Numbered from the stretch's first letter, positions 1-9,290 are shown. The stretch is 64,000 nucleotides of DNA from Spartobacteria bacterium UBA695 (GCA_002298145.1 DBMP01000005.1:866-64865); one strand, 5' to 3'. The notes: generated by a model not told the origin, from the sequence alone. Program-made: numbers and translations.

Positions 1-516
1 GGCGAGAAGTTCCGGCAGCATGAGAAAGTCAGAGATGGCGTTGGCAAGGCACCCTTTGGCGACCTCTTCCGTGGGCGGTAGCTGCCGCCAGTAGGGCTCG
101 CCGATGAGGATGATGCCCCCGGTGCGCAGGCTCCGCTCTAGAAGCTCGATGGTACCGGCGACGCCTCCGCCGATCCAGGTGGCCCCGACACAGGCAGCCA
201 CCCCGACCTTCTCCTCGGCAACATAGCCCGCAGCGTCGCCATGGATGAATTTGACTTGCTCGGCGACCCCGATCTCAACAGCACGGAGCTTTGCTTGCTC
301 GGTGAACAGCGGGCTCATGTCGATGCCGGTGCCAATGACGCCGTGATCGCGGGCCCAGGTGCAGAGCATCTCGCCCGAACCGCTGCCAAGGTCGAGCACC
401 CGGGTCCCCGGTTCCAGCCGCAACGCCGCGCCGAGCGTGGCGAGCTTTTCGGGGGTGATCGGGTTGTGAATGCGGTGAGCGCTTTCCGTGACGGTGAAGA
501 TCCGTGGAATGTCCAT
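1..516 (-). CDS. class I SAM-dependent methyltransferase, 3' part cut by window edge
   Basis: The gene enters from the left edge, so only about 172 N-terminal residues are visible; the ATG is at 516. Residues 41-50 (LDLGSGSGEM) are the glycine-rich SAM-binding motif I of class I methyltransferases, and GIDMSP at 64-69 supplies the acidic residue expected at the end of strand 2. Later residues (GATWIGGG, then ILIGEPYWR) fit motifs IV to VI. The substrate cannot be told. It lies just downstream of the ETF:quinone oxidoreductase gene on the same strand, 13 bases away, so the two may be cotranscribed. I am confident in the fold but not in any specific role. Confidence 0.85.
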   Translation of the reverse strand, partial: MDIPRIFTVTESAHRIHNPITPEKLATLGAALRLEPGTRVLDLGSGSGEMLCTWARDHGVIGTGIDMSPLFTEQAKLRAVEIGVAEQVKFIHGDAAGYVAEEKVGVAACVGATWIGGGVAGTIELLERSLRTGGIILIGEPYWRQLPPTEEVAKGCLANAISDFLMLPELLA

Positions 517-529
517 TTGTGGAAGAGGC

Positions 530-2392
530 CTAGTTCTCCGCCGAGTGCAGGCCGCCAGCGCCCGCTTTGAAGGCGATGATCATGCGCTCTTCGTCGCCGG
601 GGCGGGCTTTGGAGCAGTTCCAGAGGCACGCGCCGCAGTGGACGCATTTCTCCCGGTCGAAGGCCGGGACGCCGCCCGCTTCGCCGGGGGCGATGGCCTG
701 GCCGGAGCAGCCTTCGATGCAGATGCGCTCCTGGCAGGTGGCGCAAACCTCGGGGTGGGTGAAGACGACGTGGTCGGCGTAGCCGGGAGGGGCCTGGACT
801 TTGCCGCCCAGCAGGAGCGAGTCCTGGTGGGAGATGAGGAGCGCGCCGTCGTAGGGGATGGCGGGCCAGCCCGCGCGTTCCATGAGCGCGCCGTGGAGCG
901 GGAGCCCCTTGGCGGCGCAGTCGCGGCGGATGGCCTCGATTTCGTCAGCCGGGATGCGGCCTTTGTAGTATTCCTCCAGGGTGGGGATGCGCTTGTAGGG
1001 CTGGACGGGTTCGCCGCCGGGGTTGAGCACGCCGCCGGTCAGGCCGGTGACGGCCATGCCGATGAGGCCGGGGATGAAGCCTTTCTGGAAGCCGTTGCGC
1101 GATTTCTCGGCCACGCGCCCCTCGGTCTCGACCCAGCTCGCGCGGCGGCGGGAGACGTAGGCGGCTTCGAGGTTTTCTTTGGTAAAGGGTTTGCCCGCTT
1201 TGAGGAGTTCGATGACTCCCTCGGCCAGCTGCACGCCGCTGGCCCAGGCTTCGTCGACGCCGGAGCCGGTAAGGACGTTGGTGGTGCCGCTCCCCTCGCC
1301 GATGCGCGCGAAGCCGTCGCCCGCGAGGCGCGGTTCGCCGTGCAGGCCGCTTTCGCCGAGCGTTTTGGCCCCCCAGGAACGGAGCTTGCCCCCTTCGAGG
1401 TAGCGCCAGAGGTAGGGGTGGAGCATCCAGTGCTGGAGGTAGCGGTAGGCGGTGCGCACGGGGCTGTCAAACCAGGTGGGGACGAAGATGCCGAGCGAGG
1501 CGACGTTGTCGGGGTGGACGTAGAGGAAGCCGAAGATTTCGGGCTCGGGGTAGCCGAAGGTGTGGAGCACGGTGCCGGGCTTGAGCGGGGTGCCTTCGGG
1601 GAGATCGACGACGAATTTCATGCCGATGGCCCAGTCCCGGGCGCGGTGGCCCTCGGGCAGACCGAGGCGTTCGTCGAGCTGCGCGCCGATGGGGCCGACG
1701 GGGCCGTCGCCGATGACGGTGAGGGCGGCGCGGATATCCATGCCGGGCATGAAGCCGTCGGTGGGTGCGCCTGCTTTATCGACGCCCTGGTCGAGGAGCC
1801 GGACGCCGACGACTTTGCCGTCTTCGAAGAGGGCCTCGGAGACCGGGGTGCCGGGCCAGACCTGGACGGCTCCGGTGGCCTGGACCTGTGCGCCGACCCA
1901 TTGCATGAACTGGCCGATGGAGAGGACGACGCCCGGTTTTTTATGAAGGAAGGGGGGGGTCCAGGGGAGGTCGAGGGCGGCGTGATCGACGGGGAGGGCC
2001 CACTTGAGGGCTTTGATGGCGGCATCGGCGGCCTTCATGAGGGCCGGGCGGCGGCTGGCGCCAGTGGGGTCCAGGAGGTAGAGGACTTTTTCGGCCTCGA
2101 CGGGGGTGGCCATGGGGATGCCCGCCTCGTCCAGCTCGGGATAGGAGCCGCGGATGGCCCGGGCGCGGGTGACGACTCCCGAGACGCCGAAGCCGATGTC
2201 GTCGGCTCGCTCGTAGCACATCACTTGCGGAGGCATGCCGGGGATGGTGGTGCTTTCGACCGCCGGGGTGCCGTCTTCGTTGACCAGTTTTTTGGTCAAC
2301 GTGGAAAGAAAGCCGCCCATGGCCGGGCCGAAGCCGACGCAGGCGATGTCTACGTCCATACGGGCGCGTTCGATGGGTGAGTCTGTGGTCAT
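530..2392 (-). CDS. electron-transfer flavoprotein:ubiquinone oxidoreductase-like flavoprotein
   Basis: This 620-residue protein is expected to pass electrons from reduced ETF to membrane quinone. Residues 15-27 (DIACVGFGPAMGG) form the FAD dinucleotide-binding motif, with the acidic surroundings expected for FAD. The C-terminus (about 550-594) has two cysteine clusters, CATCQERICIEGC and CVHCGACLWNC, the iron-sulfur part of ETF-QO; the first cluster could hold a second Fe-S centre, which is not usual in the family. I chose the ATG at 2392 because the next 20 upstream codons look non-coding and run into a GCAAAG repeat. No etfA or etfB lies nearby, but an acyl-CoA dehydrogenase is 1.2 kb upstream on the same strand. 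Confidence 0.85.
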   Translation of the reverse strand: MTTDSPIERARMDVDIACVGFGPAMGGFLSTLTKKLVNEDGTPAVESTTIPGMPPQVMCYERADDIGFGVSGVVTRARAIRGSYPELDEAGIPMATPVEAEKVLYLLDPTGASRRPALMKAADAAIKALKWALPVDHAALDLPWTPPFLHKKPGVVLSIGQFMQWVGAQVQATGAVQVWPGTPVSEALFEDGKVVGVRLLDQGVDKAGAPTDGFMPGMDIRAALTVIGDGPVGPIGAQLDERLGLPEGHRARDWAIGMKFVVDLPEGTPLKPGTVLHTFGYPEPEIFGFLYVHPDNVASLGIFVPTWFDSPVRTAYRYLQHWMLHPYLWRYLEGGKLRSWGAKTLGESGLHGEPRLAGDGFARIGEGSGTTNVLTGSGVDEAWASGVQLAEGVIELLKAGKPFTKENLEAAYVSRRRASWVETEGRVAEKSRNGFQKGFIPGLIGMAVTGLTGGVLNPGGEPVQPYKRIPTLEEYYKGRIPADEIEAIRRDCAAKGLPLHGALMERAGWPAIPYDGALLISHQDSLLLGGKVQAPPGYADHVVFTHPEVCATCQERICIEGCSGQAIAPGEAGGVPAFDREKCVHCGACLWNCSKARPGDEERMIIAFKAGAGGLHSAEN

Positions 2393-2428
2393 GCGGTTTG
2401 TGTGGGAGGGGGGAAGGAGGGGATATTC

Positions 2429-2454
2429 TCTCGCAAAGAGGCAAAGGCGCAAAG
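2429..2454. repeat. family B GCAAAG-rich arm (single)
   Basis: A stretch of GCAAAG words (CTCGCAAAGAGGCAAAGG and on) matches the left arm of the inverted GCAAAG repeats seen at 2935, 3123, 23313 and 44432. It lies in the short leader of the ETF-QO gene. No right arm was found beside it. Confidence 0.7.
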
Positions 2455-2492
2455 AAGGAATTTAATCAGGAACTCAAGAACTTGGGGAAGAC

Positions 2493-2741
2493 CTATCGCC
2501 GCGAACCCTTGGCGGCCAGCGTCACGGCTTCCGCCAGATCAATTTCCAGAGCAACACTGATGCGGAAAAAGGTTTCGAGCGTTGGCTTGCGGATTCCGCG
2601 TTCGACGTAACTCAGCATTTGTTGGGAAATCCCGGCCCGTTCGGCCACGGCGCTCATGGTCAGGTTCTTGCGCAGCCGCTCTTCTTTGAAAATCCGTGCC
2701 ATTGCGGCGCTAAATGAATGGACGGTGGAAGTCTTGAGCAT
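2493..2741 (-). CDS. XRE-family helix-turn-helix regulator
   Basis: This is an 82-residue single-domain DNA-binding protein. Residues about 20-70 form a Cro/C1-type helix-turn-helix: ERLRKNLTMSAVAERAGISQ, then QMLSYVERGIRKPTLETFFRI, the classical spacing in which the second helix pair reads the operator. There is no effector domain, so it is likely a small repressor or an antitoxin-like regulator. No toxin gene is adjacent. A 14-bp palindrome 38 bases upstream of the start (2779-2792) is a plausible autoregulatory operator. It stands alone, with GCAAAG repeats on either side, and may belong to a mobile or horizontally moving patch. Confidence 0.85.
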   Translation of the reverse strand: MLKTSTVHSFSAAMARIFKEERLRKNLTMSAVAERAGISQQMLSYVERGIRKPTLETFFRISVALEIDLAEAVTLAAKGSRR

Positions 2742-2778
2742 TCACGCAGCATAAAAGAATGTCCGCTTGACAAGATAC

Positions 2779-2792
2779 CTCACTATAGTGAG
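2779..2792. promoter_or_regulatory. 14-bp palindrome, candidate operator of the XRE gene
   Basis: CTCACTATAGTGAG is a perfect palindrome 38 bases upstream of the XRE start codon. Small Cro-like proteins bind as dimers to palindromes of this size. Its inner CACTA...TAGTG half-sites resemble the palindrome at 16055-16070, which also lies near XRE-like coding sequence. Function is inferred. Confidence 0.45.
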
Positions 2793-2934
2793 ACTGCTTC
2801 CCTCGTTCCGAGGCCCTGGCACCACACCCTCCATGCGGTTCGCGTGGAGGGTGTGGAGTGGGCAAAAAATAGACAGATCCCCATGCCCCGCAGGTGTGGG
2901 GCTCCACGCGGCATGAAAAAGGGGGAATTCTATT
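2793..2934. other. non-coding stretch with hairpins upstream of the XRE gene
   Basis: I see no gene between 2742 and 3157. This part holds a strong hairpin at 2822-2855 (CACACCCTCCA pairing with TGGAGGGTGTG) and a second, weaker one around 2881-2915 (CATGCCCCGC pairing loosely with GCGGCATG). Neither is followed by a clear T-run. They look like remnants of repeat elements rather than regulatory sites. Confidence 0.4.
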
Positions 2935-2984
2935 CTCACGCAAAGGGTCCTGCCTTTCTTTGCGCCTTTGCGTCTTTGCGTGAG
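2935..2984. repeat. family B inverted-repeat hairpin, no gene inside
   Basis: The short left arm CTCACGCAAAG (2935-2945) faces a long right arm (2958-2984) that begins CTTTGCGCCTTTGCG and ends GCGTGAG. The right arm is identical over 27 bases to the one that bounds the GxxExxY gene at 3586-3612. This copy looks like an empty version of the same element. Confidence 0.8.
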
Positions 2985-3046
2985 CCCTCTGCCTTTTTTT
3001 TAGGACACCTATTTTCGGCTTAGCCCTCTCGTTTTGTCTTGTTCCC

Positions 3047-3092
3047 CCTCGTTACGAATCCAGATTTCACAAGCCGCTGCAAAACAGAGTGC
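3047..3092. repeat. degenerate family A element
   Basis: The sequence opens with CCTCGTTACGAATCCAGATT, the first hairpin arm of family A, but the return arm and the AACGAGG end are lost. It is followed by CTGCAAAACAGAGT, resembling the eroded second hairpin. No gene is present here. Confidence 0.5.
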
Positions 3093-3122
3093 GGGTGCGA
3101 ACGTGAAAAAAAGGCATTTAGT

Positions 3123-3612
3123 CTCACGCAAAGACGCAAAGGCGCAAAGGGTCGAGGCTACTCTGCGAGGCCATTTACGACGCGAAAAATTCCGTTCCTG
3201 ATGACAGAGGAGCCAAAGTTGATTAGCAACCCCAGACGGGTCCCGGTCAGTCTGAGATAGGTCAGTAGTTGCTTCTTGTGTACCGGGGCGATGGTTTCGA
3301 CGGATTTTAGTTCGATCAGCAATTTGTTCTGCACGACCATATCCGCGCGAAAGCCCTCGTCGAATTTGACGCCGTCATAAAAAATGGGCACCGGCTTCTG
3401 TCGCACCACGGTTAACCCTCTCTTTTCCAAAGCGCGAGCTAATACAACTTCGTAAACCGACTCAAGCAAGCCAGGGCCGAGTTCCTGGTGAATATGGAAC
3501 GCTGCGTCGACTGCTATTTTGGCAATCTCGTTTTCGGGAAGATTGGGCATCGATTTCACACAAAGACGCGAAGAAGTCTGTCTTTCTTTGCGCCTTTGCG
3601 TCTTTGCGTGAG
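3123..3612. mobile_element. IS-like cassette: GxxExxY gene between perfect 27-bp inverted repeats
   Basis: The 27 bases at 3123-3149 are the exact reverse complement of those at 3586-3612; both are made of GCAAAG/CTTTGC words. Between them lies only the GxxExxY coding sequence. A further left-type arm (about 3556-3574) sits just inside the right end, so the right end is itself a complete hairpin like the one at 2935-2984. I could not find a target-site duplication. That this is a mobile unit is an inference from the bounded architecture and the empty copies nearby. Confidence 0.55.
3158..3550 (-). CDS. GxxExxY protein (PD-(D/E)XK nuclease-like fold)
   Basis: This is a 130-residue protein of the GxxExxY family, which is known to be distantly related to PD-(D/E)XK nucleases. 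The naming motif is at residues 27-33 (GLLESVY). A nuclease-like triad is visible as D70 in FRAD and E80-x-K82 in IELK. I prefer the ATG at 3550; a GTG at 3559 is in frame but lies inside the repeat. Neither has a visible ribosome-binding site. The biological role of the family is unknown. It sits inside inverted repeats that recur without a gene elsewhere in the window, which invites the idea that it acts on those repeats. Confidence 0.9.
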   Translation of the reverse strand: MPNLPENEIAKIAVDAAFHIHQELGPGLLESVYEVVLARALEKRGLTVVRQKPVPIFYDGVKFDEGFRADMVVQNKLLIELKSVETIAPVHKKQLLTYLRLTGTRLGLLINFGSSVIRNGIFRVVNGLAE

Positions 3613-3619
3613 ATAATTC

Positions 3620-5677
3620 CTAGAGCGGGTAATCGAGCGCCTCGGGGATCATCACCCGGGCGAGCGACTGCGCGGCGCGGTCTTTGGCGAGGCGCGATCC
3701 GGCGAGGCTGGCATCGAGGGCAGCGCGCTGGGCGGCGAACTCGGCGATTTCTGCCGGTTCGGCGTTGTAGCCGTAGACGAGCTCGGCGCAGATGCGCCCC
3801 GCTTCGCCCGCCGCCGTGGCCGCGTGGACATGGGCCAGGTCGGTGAGGAAGGCGACGGTGCCGGGCAGCCCTTCAGAGAGCGACGGATCGGCCGCCCCCT
3901 GCTCTTCGAGCCGGAGGACGTCGACGATCTGCTGACGCGTGGCCACCAGCCAGGAAAGGGCGTCGGCCAGCGGGAAGGTGACGCCCTGGCGGCTCTTGGC
4001 ATAGAGCTTCGCGCCGTTGGCGTCTTTGGCGGTTTCCAGGTGGCGCAGGCTCCAGAGCCAGAGTTCCATGCCCTTGGCGAGCGCGGCCGCACCGGTGGCG
4101 GGCTTGGTGAGCGCCAAGGTATTGAGCTCCTCGATCCATCCCTCGAACTGCGTGAGGAAGAGGGCGTTGCTCATGGTGATGGAGAGCTGGAGGCGCTGGA
4201 CGGCCTCGGGCCCTTCGTAGGTGGCTTCGAGCTGGGCATCGCCCCATTTCTGGAAGAGGAAGGCGGGGCAATCCTCGGTGATGCCGTAGCCGCCCATTAG
4301 GCTGACGGCCTCGCGCAGGAGATTCGCGCCGTGGCCGGTGTTCCAGAGCTTGGTGGCCGGGCAGAGGACGTTGGCCAGGGCGTCGATGCGGGCAAACTGG
4401 ACGAGCGGATCGGCCTTGGAGAAGGCCTCTTCGCGTTCCCCGGCGGGAAGTTTGCACAGCTCGATGGCGTCGGCCTGGTTCTGCATGAGGACCTTGAAGG
4501 CGGCGCGGCCGGTGAGGCCTTTTTCTTCGAGGAAGCGGTCCTTGGTCTTTTCGTGCACGTCGACTTCGTCGTAAAGGCGCGCGGTGGCAAAGCCGAGGGA
4601 AGCGCCCGCTTCGCCGCCCGCCCAGATGTCGACCAGGCGGTGGAGGGCGTCTTCTTTCTGCTGGATGCCGAGTTCAAACCGGGGCGAACCGGGCTTGACG
4701 CCGTCGCCGCCACGGAAGCGGTTGCGCTGGTAGCGGATGACGGGCTCGATGGCGGAAAGGACCTTGGCGGTGGTCATGAGGCCGACCGGCACGCGGGTGC
4801 GCTTGAAGACGGCTTCGATGACTTCGCCGTGGGAGTATTTCGGAATGATGACGCCGTCTTTGACGGTGTAGCCGCCGACGATGCGGCTGGCGGGGACGGT
4901 GAGGTTGAACACCGGGTCGCGCGTGGAGGAGAGCTGGTGGACCATTTTCTTGGTCGGGACACCCCGGTCGAAGACGCCGGGATCGCTGGCCTCCAGGATG
5001 ACCATGAAGCTGCCTTTGATGCGGGGATCGGTCGATTCGACGGCGGCGGTGACGACGTCGGCAAAGGCCATGCCGGTGATGAACCGGGCGCGCTTGTCGA
5101 TGTGGAGGAGGGGCTCCTCGCCGTCGATCCACTGGGCGACTTCGGCCTTGCCACAGAGCATGCCGGTTTCAACACCGACAAAGGGGATCGGCTCGGTGAG
5201 CGCGAAGGCGGCGCGAATCTGCGGGCGCTCGTCGCCGGGCTGGCGCGGGGCGGCGAGGCCGAGGTAGTGGGCCCGCTGCTCGGGCGTGCCGCGTTCGTGG
5301 ATGGGGGCCAGGCCCAAGTTGCTGGCGAGGCTGCTGGTGGCGGCACCGGCGTCCACCCAGGCGAGCTCGAAGGCCATCAGCGAAAAGGCGAGGTTCTTGG
5401 GCCCTTCGATGAAGCCGCCCAGCTCGACGTCGAGACCGGCGGCAGTGATGCCGCTCTCGTCGTAAACGGAGAGGAGCGAGGCCTTGGCGTCGGTCCATTC
5501 GTGGCTGTTGCGCACCCCCTCGGCGACGAGCCGGGCCACGGGGCCGCGGGCGACGCAGCGGGTGGACTGGACCAGCATGGCGAGGTCGTAGCGGTCGGCG
5601 AAGCCCCAGAGGATCTGGCGGACGCCATCGCCGGGCAAGGTTTGCAGGGTCGGAACAGAGGTATCGGTGCTCTCCAT
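3620..5677 (-). CDS. large acyl-CoA dehydrogenase family protein
   Basis: This 685-residue flavoenzyme is expected to oxidise an acyl-CoA and hand electrons to ETF. Residues 157-163 (AFALTEP) match the FAD/substrate signature, but the usual GSD after it is replaced by IPFVG. Residues 461-475 (MGGYGITEDCP) and YEGPE at 487-491 match the C-terminal signature, where the glutamate of YEG is the usual catalytic base. The protein is far longer than the common 380-residue members; about 190 extra residues follow the core. I start at the ATG at 5677 because the upstream codons look non-coding. The ETF-QO at 530-2392 is the obvious electron sink. Confidence 0.85.
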   Translation of the reverse strand: MESTDTSVPTLQTLPGDGVRQILWGFADRYDLAMLVQSTRCVARGPVARLVAEGVRNSHEWTDAKASLLSVYDESGITAAGLDVELGGFIEGPKNLAFSLMAFELAWVDAGAATSSLASNLGLAPIHERGTPEQRAHYLGLAAPRQPGDERPQIRAAFALTEPIPFVGVETGMLCGKAEVAQWIDGEEPLLHIDKRARFITGMAFADVVTAAVESTDPRIKGSFMVILEASDPGVFDRGVPTKKMVHQLSSTRDPVFNLTVPASRIVGGYTVKDGVIIPKYSHGEVIEAVFKRTRVPVGLMTTAKVLSAIEPVIRYQRNRFRGGDGVKPGSPRFELGIQQKEDALHRLVDIWAGGEAGASLGFATARLYDEVDVHEKTKDRFLEEKGLTGRAAFKVLMQNQADAIELCKLPAGEREEAFSKADPLVQFARIDALANVLCPATKLWNTGHGANLLREAVSLMGGYGITEDCPAFLFQKWGDAQLEATYEGPEAVQRLQLSITMSNALFLTQFEGWIEELNTLALTKPATGAAALAKGMELWLWSLRHLETAKDANGAKLYAKSRQGVTFPLADALSWLVATRQQIVDVLRLEEQGAADPSLSEGLPGTVAFLTDLAHVHAATAAGEAGRICAELVYGYNAEPAEIAEFAAQRAALDASLAGSRLAKDRAAQSLARVMIPEALDYPL

Positions 5678-5904
5678 AAACGGATGTATAAAAAAAGGCG
5701 TGCAGGGGTTTACCTTTCCGTTCAGCGGGGGTTTCGCCCAAGCACAGGTTTCTACGAATATTATCTTCACGCGCGCGGCGCAAGCCAAAGCCGTGGAGAG
5801 CCGCCAACAATAGCGTACCTTCCCTTCTGGCAGCTTGACGATAAGCGGCAATTATTGTTTACTTAATTGTCACAAAGGCACAAACCACCCACCCCTTTAC
5901 GGCC

Positions 5905-6162
5905 ATGATCGAACTCGAAGTCTACGCTGCCGGTGTACGCGACCTGAAAATCATCCTGGAGCTGGATCATGCGCTCGAGACGATGGTAGGTCTGCACTAC
6001 AAAATCGACCGGAATCACGATATCGTCTATTTCGAGATCGAGGAACCAAAGGTGAGCATTAAGGATCTGCTCAATGTGTTCCACCGCATCGGCTTGGTGC
6101 CGAGTGTGGTCGGGCAGGTGCCGCCCGAGATGGAGAAAAAGAAGACGCAGGTGCTCCGCTAG
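5905..6162 (+). CDS. small conserved alpha/beta protein, function unknown
   Basis: An 85-residue cytoplasmic protein with a predicted strand-helix-strand-strand-helix-strand order: IELEVYA, then LKIILELDHALETMV, HYKIDR, VYFEIEE, and IKDLLNVFHRIGL. This pattern suggests a ferredoxin-like (ACT or HMA type) fold, but no metal-binding cysteines are present. It is transcribed away from the acyl-CoA dehydrogenase and ends 35 bases before a strong hairpin terminator. Composition and codon use fit a real gene. I do not recognise the family. Confidence 0.65.
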   Translation: MIELEVYAAGVRDLKIILELDHALETMVGLHYKIDRNHDIVYFEIEEPKVSIKDLLNVFHRIGLVPSVVGQVPPEMEKKKTQVLR

Positions 6163-6199
6163 CCCAGCGCCGCCTTCGCAAGGCTGTCGCTAGCTGGAT

Positions 6200-6234
6200 G
6201 CAAAAAGGGAGCGCTGGTTCGGCGCTCCCTTGCA
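6200..6234. terminator. hairpin between convergent genes
   Basis: AAGGGAGCGC pairs perfectly with GCGCTCCCTT around the loop TGGTTCG. It lies between the small plus-strand gene and the convergent phosphate transporter gene, with an A-run on one side and a short T-poor tail on the other. It probably serves the minus-strand transporter transcript (U-rich 3' side) and perhaps both. Confidence 0.7.
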
Positions 6235-6280
6235 AAAGTTATTTTGATGGCCGCCATTCGACGGCCTCGGCCAGAATTCC

Positions 6281-7354
<1,074 letters not shown>

Positions 7355-7376
7355 GGCTGGTGATGTTCCCGCTCTG

Positions 7377-8018
7377 TTACGAGTATTTCAGGACGACCTG
7401 GAAGACGACGTTCCCGGCGTCGCGGCACCGGTCGATGGCTTTTTCGAGCAGCTCGTACATGTCCTTGAGGAAGATGGCGTCCTTGGCCTCGGCTTTGCCG
7501 TGGAAAAGCTCGCTCAAAAGCGAGGTCATGAAGCGGTCGGCATCGCCTTCGAGGGTCTGGAGCTGGGCGTATTCGTCCTCGACCTCCTCGACGTGCGGGT
7601 TGGTGCGCAGGGCGTTGACCATGGCGACGACGGTATTCGTGGCGGCTTCGAGCATGGCGACGTGCTTGATCATGCTTTCGGCGTGGTTATTGAGCGGACA
7701 GATGAGGAGGCGCTCGCCGATTTTCTCCATGGTCTTAGGCACGCGGGAGAGGGCGCTGGAGAGGGCCTCGATGTCCTCGCGTTCGAGCGGGGTGACGAAG
7801 GTGCGGCAGAGGGCGGTGGTGATTTCCTGGCTGATGCGCTTGTGCTTGCGGCGGCTTTGGGCAAGGAGTTCGAGGGATTCGTGGATGGCCCGGTCGTCGC
7901 CGATTTTTGGCATGAGGGCGCTCAGGATACGGGCGCTGTTTTGAGCCTCGCGGGCGCTGGCCTCGAGGAGGTCGTAGAATTTGTCATCGCGGCCGAAAAG
8001 TCGCTTAAGGAAGTTCAT
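7377..8018 (-). CDS. DUF47 family PhoU-like regulator of phosphate transport
   Basis: A 213-residue, mainly helical cytoplasmic protein. It opens with FLKRLFGRDDKFYDLLEASA, the characteristic start of DUF47 (TIGR00153-like) proteins, and continues with PhoU-like helices bearing E/D-rich metal-binding stretches such as EVEDEYAQLQTLEGDAD. Known members are encoded next to pit genes and are thought to modulate the transporter. Here it is the first gene of a two-gene operon with pit. The assignment rests on the opening motif, helix pattern and context. Confidence 0.9.
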   Translation of the reverse strand: MNFLKRLFGRDDKFYDLLEASAREAQNSARILSALMPKIGDDRAIHESLELLAQSRRKHKRISQEITTALCRTFVTPLEREDIEALSSALSRVPKTMEKIGERLLICPLNNHAESMIKHVAMLEAATNTVVAMVNALRTNPHVEEVEDEYAQLQTLEGDADRFMTSLLSELFHGKAEAKDAIFLKDMYELLEKAIDRCRDAGNVVFQVVLKYS

Positions 8019-8164
8019 GGGTAAACCACAATCTTAATCAGAGAAAAGGAATCCTGTAAAGACGCCTCAGGGGAACCGGGATAGGGAAATGCAGTTTCCT
8101 CAAAGGAGGCTCAGTTCCTTGCCAGTGGATTGGCTTCCGGGGCTTCATCCCTTGCATTCCCACA

Positions 8165-8206
8165 AAAAAAAGCGCGATGGCTTTTTCGAGCCATCGCGCT
8201 TTTGCG
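8165..8206 (-). terminator. intrinsic terminator of ilvC
   Basis: AAAAGCGCGATGGCT pairs with AGCCATCGCGCTTTT around the loop TTTTCG; on the minus strand it ends in a run of T. It lies 20 bases beyond the ilvC stop codon. Confidence 0.85.
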
Positions 8207-8228
8207 TTAATCTATTGGAACCGGCTGC

Positions 8229-9254
8229 TTAGTAAGCGGCCTGGGCGCCCTTGATGTTTTTCTTGGAAACCCAGGGCATGAGCGAGCGCAGGCGCGCGCC
8301 GACTTTCTCGATCTGGTGCTTTTCACCAGCCTTGAGCAGCGCGTTGTACTTCTTGTATCCGCCTTCGTATTCTTTGATCCAGGTCTTGGCAAATTTGCCG
8401 TTCTGGATGTCTTTGAGGGCGGCTTTCATGCGCTTCTTGGTGCCAGCGTCGATGATCTGCGGCCCGACGGTGACGTCGCCCCACTTCGCGGTCTCGGAAA
8501 TGGAGAAACGCATGCCGGCGATGCCGCTTTCGTTGATCAAGTCGCAGATGAGCTTGAGCTCGTGCAGGCACTCGAAGTAGGCCATTTCGGGAGCGTACCC
8601 GGCCTCGACGAGGGTCTCAAACCCGGCGGTGATGAGGGCCGAGGTGCCGCCGCAAAGGACGACTTGCTCGCCGAAGAGGTCGGTCTCGGTCTCTTCTTTA
8701 AAGCTGGTCTCGATGACGCCCGCGCGGGTGCCGCCGATGCCTTTGGCCCAGGCGAGGGCCACTTTCTTGGCCTTCTTGCTCGGGTTCTGGTAGATGCCGA
8801 TCAGGGCCGGTACGCCTTTGCCTTCGGTGAACTGGCGGCGAACGATGTGGCCCGGGCCTTTCGGGGCGACGAGGATGACGTCGACGTCTTTCGGCGGGAC
8901 GATGGTTTTAAAGTGAATGGCGAAGCCGTGGCTGAAGAGGAGCGTCTTGCCCTTGGTGAGGTTGGGGGCGACGTCCTGCTTGTATGCGGCGCCCATCTTG
9001 GTGTCGGGCACGGCGAGGAAAATGACGTCGGCCTTCTTGACGGCCTCGGCGGTGTCGAATACTTCGAAGCCTTTTTCTTTGGCGACTGCGCGGGATTTGC
9101 TCCCCGGGTAGAGGCCGATAATGACTTTGACGCCGGAGTCTTTAAGGTTGAGCGCGTGGGCGTGACCCTGGGACCCGAAACCGATGACGGCACAGGTTTT
9201 GCCTTTGAGGGCATCGAGGGTGGCGTCTTTGTCTGTATAGATTTTGGCGGACAT
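8229..9254 (-). CDS. ilvC: ketol-acid reductoisomerase
   Basis: This 341-residue class I enzyme converts acetolactate or acetohydroxybutyrate to the dihydroxy acid in valine/leucine/isoleucine synthesis. The Rossmann motif GFGSQG is at residues 25-30, and the following cofactor loop (LYPGSKSRAVA, about 48-58) carries the arginine and serines that usually mean NADPH. The knotted C-terminal domain starts near residue 185 (KEETETDLFGEQ), with metal-binding D/E residues, and ETLVEAGYAPEMAYFECLHE follows. It lies 36 bases downstream of ilvH, so the pair is one operon; no ilvB large subunit is in the window. Confidence 0.97.
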   Translation of the reverse strand: MSAKIYTDKDATLDALKGKTCAVIGFGSQGHAHALNLKDSGVKVIIGLYPGSKSRAVAKEKGFEVFDTAEAVKKADVIFLAVPDTKMGAAYKQDVAPNLTKGKTLLFSHGFAIHFKTIVPPKDVDVILVAPKGPGHIVRRQFTEGKGVPALIGIYQNPSKKAKKVALAWAKGIGGTRAGVIETSFKEETETDLFGEQVVLCGGTSALITAGFETLVEAGYAPEMAYFECLHELKLICDLINESGIAGMRFSISETAKWGDVTVGPQIIDAGTKKRMKAALKDIQNGKFAKTWIKEYEGGYKKYNALLKAGEKHQIEKVGARLRSLMPWVSKKNIKGAQAAY

Positions 9255-9290
9255 AACTTCTGGTTGGTATTTAGTCGGGGGGGAAAAGTT

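Noticed and set aside
488..2380. 630-residue plus-strand ORF antisense to the ETF-QO gene
   Set aside because: Its sequence is a low-complexity G/A/D/E-rich shadow of the real gene on the other strand; no domain or signal is visible.
4331..5866. 511-residue plus-strand ORF
   Set aside because: Antisense to the acyl-CoA dehydrogenase, glycine and aspartate rich, no recognisable motif.
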